NCBI GenBank assembly: GCA_031431195.1
Contig: JANPCU010000098.1
Span: 1 to 34,085, forward strand
DNA from: TH-plancto1 sp031431195
GTDB taxonomy: Bacteria > Planctomycetota > Planctomycetia > Planctomycetales > Planctomycetaceae
Length of the DNA stretch: 34,085 nucleotides
Direction: 5' to 3'
Shown here: positions 33,201 through 34,085 of the stretch, piece by piece
How positions within the stretch are numbered: the first letter of the stretch is position 1
Layout: each line of letters starts with the position of its first letter
Notes under the pieces: model-generated
The model's database searches: none
Seen by the model: only the letters and a program-made list of their open reading frames with translations
Told to the model about the DNA's origin: nothing
Translations under genes and position numbers: made by a program

Positions 33201-33429
33201 AGGCAAGCGACGGATTCCAGGCCCGCTTGTGGTGCGCCGCTACGCTGGGACTTCCAGTTTGTCGTCGCTATCCACCGAGATCCTCGGATTGTCGAAGATG
33301 GATTGGAATTCGGGTGATCTTTACTCGCAACTGCCCGCAACGGTCCAGTCGTCCAAAAGCATCGCACAAATCGGCGCGTTGCTGGAACGCTTCGGCGCAG
33401 AATCGTTTGATTATCGTCTCTTCATGTAG
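30289..33429 (+). CDS. SIR2-APAZ-MID-PIWI fused short prokaryotic Argonaute (SPARSA-like)
   Basis: A 1046-residue protein from the ATG at 30289. Residues 1-290 form a SIR2-like NADase domain: LGAGASLTSGVPT (27-39), WTTNFDGLV (Asn 143, Asp 145), LHGD (His 185) and SGYSGRD (223-229), all key positions present. Residues about 330-575 correspond to an APAZ region. From about 580 (EEPRLLFA and following) the sequence matches a short Argonaute: MID segment RSVVLILTPARWDRW, LDIYDKCRFWWWFSLALYAK, then PIWI-like YVGLGYAIDTK and HGQGLQFR, ending FDYRLFM. The first PIWI catalytic Asp position appears to be Gly, so it should bind but not cut targets. Known short Argonaute/SIR2-APAZ systems degrade NAD+ on recognising invader nucleic acid. 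Here both partners are one chain, so activation does not need a separate subunit. Adjacent R-M supports a defence role. Confidence 0.88.
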   Translation: MDTPLLTIDGFARSIGVNKDSPHALVLGAGASLTSGVPTASSCVNEWKRSIFVTNNPALRDHVAEITLPSVRKRIDGWLKANGYWPADGGDDYGYFIEKCHPIADDRRRFFEPWIREARPHIGYQLLCLLAESQVIKSVWTTNFDGLVAKAAATTSVVAVEIGIDSQHRSFRQPSRSELLCVSLHGDYRYDNLANTPDELRKQEEQLKRSLVETLKTHSLIVSGYSGRDASLMRALEDAVGSTAGPTKVYWCGYDDSPSPAVAALIEKARCVGRDAFYVPGASFDDLMTRLAMTCVAGDLGKRATAIIGSADSDDLPKREPFASIQSAPTGLLKSNALPIRCPSEVFAFDLVEWPSEKVWQWLSDMAAPHKVVAVPFKQVLALGTLDGIRTAFDGNVKGKIQRVPLSERDLQFEDGAVTSLLLQSLVLAIAAKRGLETDGRRRLWESQPVKTERENAVVFKVHRAIVVALRTIGGRVYLTIDPTFHVPLTSDDDKADADNIRKRLLGYQHNKDFNADLDFWRKFLCPTGADEVYDFPPSSAAFEFTLSAKPAYAAITMPHRQSIQLAPNVQPLVHHRGMVCEEPRLLFATAPNGRAYADVMPLRGLATKGPFDQALSSQPYSDRIRISVVCPKAESGILEAFLSGIDNRWSPQRQDKEEYLVPYPGFEQAFRVPLQIPKRTDVNWFTLPEIDPSRDQESGARELARNINDAIRAAATTDRSVVLILTPARWDRWRGFESEHEAFDVHDFVKAYAVQRGISTQFLKQEKLDIYDKCRFWWWFSLALYAKAMRTPWVLEGLDANSAYVGLGYAIDTKAARGQQIVLGCSHLYNSHGQGLQFRLSRIENPTIRGGNPYLSFDDARRMGETIRSLFWDSQQRLPERVVVHKLFPFRFDELKGLRAGLEGVRELELLEINHESRLRYLSSKVVQGGFAEDNYPVRRGTALRLTDREALLWVHGSTDAVKPNWTYFQGKRRIPGPLVVRRYAGTSSLSSLSTEILGLSKMDWNSGDLYSQLPATVQSSKSIAQIGALLERFGAESFDYRLFM

Positions 33430-33564
33430 GGTCGGTATCGGAACTTCCGGACAGAGCCGGGCACTACCAACTGATTTCAACCGATACGAAGCAGTTCACT
33501 GGAATCCGACCACAGCCAGGTCGCAGGCCGCAAAGTCGGTCGACACCTCATGCAGCACGGTCTC

Positions 33565-33708
33565 AATGATACCGATGACCCTGTAAATGACACCGATCGG
33601 CGGGGCAATGACCCTGATCTGACCCTGAAAATGATACTGATGATACCGATCGTGATACCGATGACACCGAAAACGGCCCCGATCAGTATCACGTGATACC
33701 GATCGGAC
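33565..33708. repeat. Degenerate short repeats around ATGATACCG
   Basis: Within about 145 bp the units ATGATACCG, ATGACACCG, ATGACCCTG and TGATACTG recur at least ten times with irregular spacing of 8-20 nt, in all three frames. It lies 136 bp past the Argonaute stop. On the - strand a frame across it (33477-33731) gives an Ile/Gly/Val-rich stretch that I take as a translation of the repeat rather than a gene. No spacer-repeat regularity of a CRISPR is present. Confidence 0.6.
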
Positions 33709-33819
33709 TCGGTTCGGGGTTCGATGGCCATTGATTCTCGGTCCGGGAGCAGCCCATTCGGGGCCAGAACGAGGGACGACGAACGTGCTTTGAACCGCCG
33801 GAGTGGTCGTCTCGGACCG

Positions 33820-34074
33820 CTACGACTCGCTCGGTTCGTTCACAAGGCATGCCAGGAATCGCAGTTGCGGCGGACGACCGGCGGGATACTCGCGGACGCA
33901 TGTCGCAGCCAGAGCCTCCATTGGTTCAAACCTGTGGGCTTCCTCCCGACTCAACTGGATTTGAGGCCGTTTGACGAGTTCGTCAAACGGCTTTCTCTTT
34001 TCCAGGACTAGAGTTACGTCGCCGAGGACTCGGTTCAAAGATACGGTTTCGAGGATGCGCCGTTTTTCGAGCAT
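33820..34074 (-). CDS. Doubtful small ORF, 84 residues
   Basis: An ATG at 34074 opens 84 codons (MLEKRRILETVSLNRVLGDV and following) to a TAG at 33820. The product is charged and mixed, without membrane segments or motifs I recognise. Its start lies inside a 12-bp inverted repeat (34031-34084), and a second perfect inverted repeat (33966-33991) is within the frame. No good ribosome binding site is seen (only CAAAG). It could be a real small gene, the end of a mobile element, or chance. Confidence 0.25.
   Translation of the reverse strand: MLEKRRILETVSLNRVLGDVTLVLEKRKPFDELVKRPQIQLSREEAHRFEPMEALAATCVREYPAGRPPQLRFLACLVNEPSES
33966..33991. repeat. Perfect 12-bp inverted repeat, possible terminator
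   Basis: GCCGTTTGACGA and its complement flank GT. On the + strand it is followed by TTTCTCTTTT, so it could act as an intrinsic terminator for + strand transcription, though the loop of two bases would force the inner pairs open. The next gene is outside the window. Confidence 0.5.
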
Positions 34075-34084
34075 CTTTGAACCG
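34031..34084. repeat. 12-bp inverted repeat at the window edge
   Basis: CGGTTCAAAGAT (34031-34042) and ATCTTTGAACCG (34073-34084) are exact complements, separated by 30 bp. Both arms lie at the end of the window, so whether this is part of a longer element cannot be seen. Confidence 0.6.
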
Positions 34085-34085
34085 C

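Noticed and set aside
33477..33731. 84-codon - strand frame with an Ile/Gly-rich hydrophobic stretch
   Set aside because: The hydrophobic part is the translation of the ATGATACCG-type repeats, and the remainder is low in protein character.

Overview
The window looks like chromosomal DNA of a planctomycete (Planctomycetota). The strongest sign is a divergent ECF-like sigma factor directly followed by a Pkn2-type Ser/Thr kinase fused through one membrane segment to WD40-like repeats. That pairing is typical of the phylum. The large secreted or membrane-anchored proteins with no recognisable family also fit. The genus cannot be read from the sequence.

Layout. (1) 1-9511, + strand: a phage-tail-like module. 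It holds a tail tube gene broken by an in-frame TAA, a G/GT-like tail-assembly pair with a classical -1 slippery heptamer, a tape measure protein, a small Cys-rich protein, a putative virion protein, a 1273-residue fibre-like protein (eleven Gly-Cys-Gly repeats, then about 125 collagen-like Gly-X-Gln triplets), and a glycosyltransferase-methyltransferase fusion. (2) 9531-13481, - strand: two unrecognised exported or membrane-anchored proteins. (3) 13482-21939: a signalling block with the sigma/kinase pair, a secreted HEAT-like protein with a PrcB-like C-terminus, and a zinc-ribbon membrane protein on the opposite strand. A 31-bp palindrome lies upstream of each of these three units; two copies are identical and perfect, and the third is degenerate. 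(4) 22367-33429: a defence island.

The island contains a tight three-gene operon (SMC/TrlF-like ATPase, HEAT-repeat histidine kinase, response regulator with two DNA-binding domains), a type II restriction-modification pair, and a single-chain SIR2-APAZ-MID-PIWI short Argonaute (SPARSA-like). Two gene fragments bracket the R-M pair. On one side is the C-terminal tail of an MmeI-like methyltransferase, beginning in frame right after the endonuclease stop. On the other is a 158-bp piece of a diverged paralogue of the island's own ATPase. This suggests repeated replacement of defence cassettes at one spot. (5) 33430-34085: degenerate short repeats, inverted repeats and one doubtful small ORF.

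The best candidate for an undescribed system is the ATPase-kinase-regulator operon. Its composition recalls two-component-like defence (Detocs), but its proteins are different. The Argonaute fusion is a recognisable defence type. By eye, the tail module and the ATPase operon are richer in G+C than the R-M/Argonaute part and the HEAT/zinc-ribbon part. No tRNA, rRNA, CRISPR array, transposase or integrase was seen.
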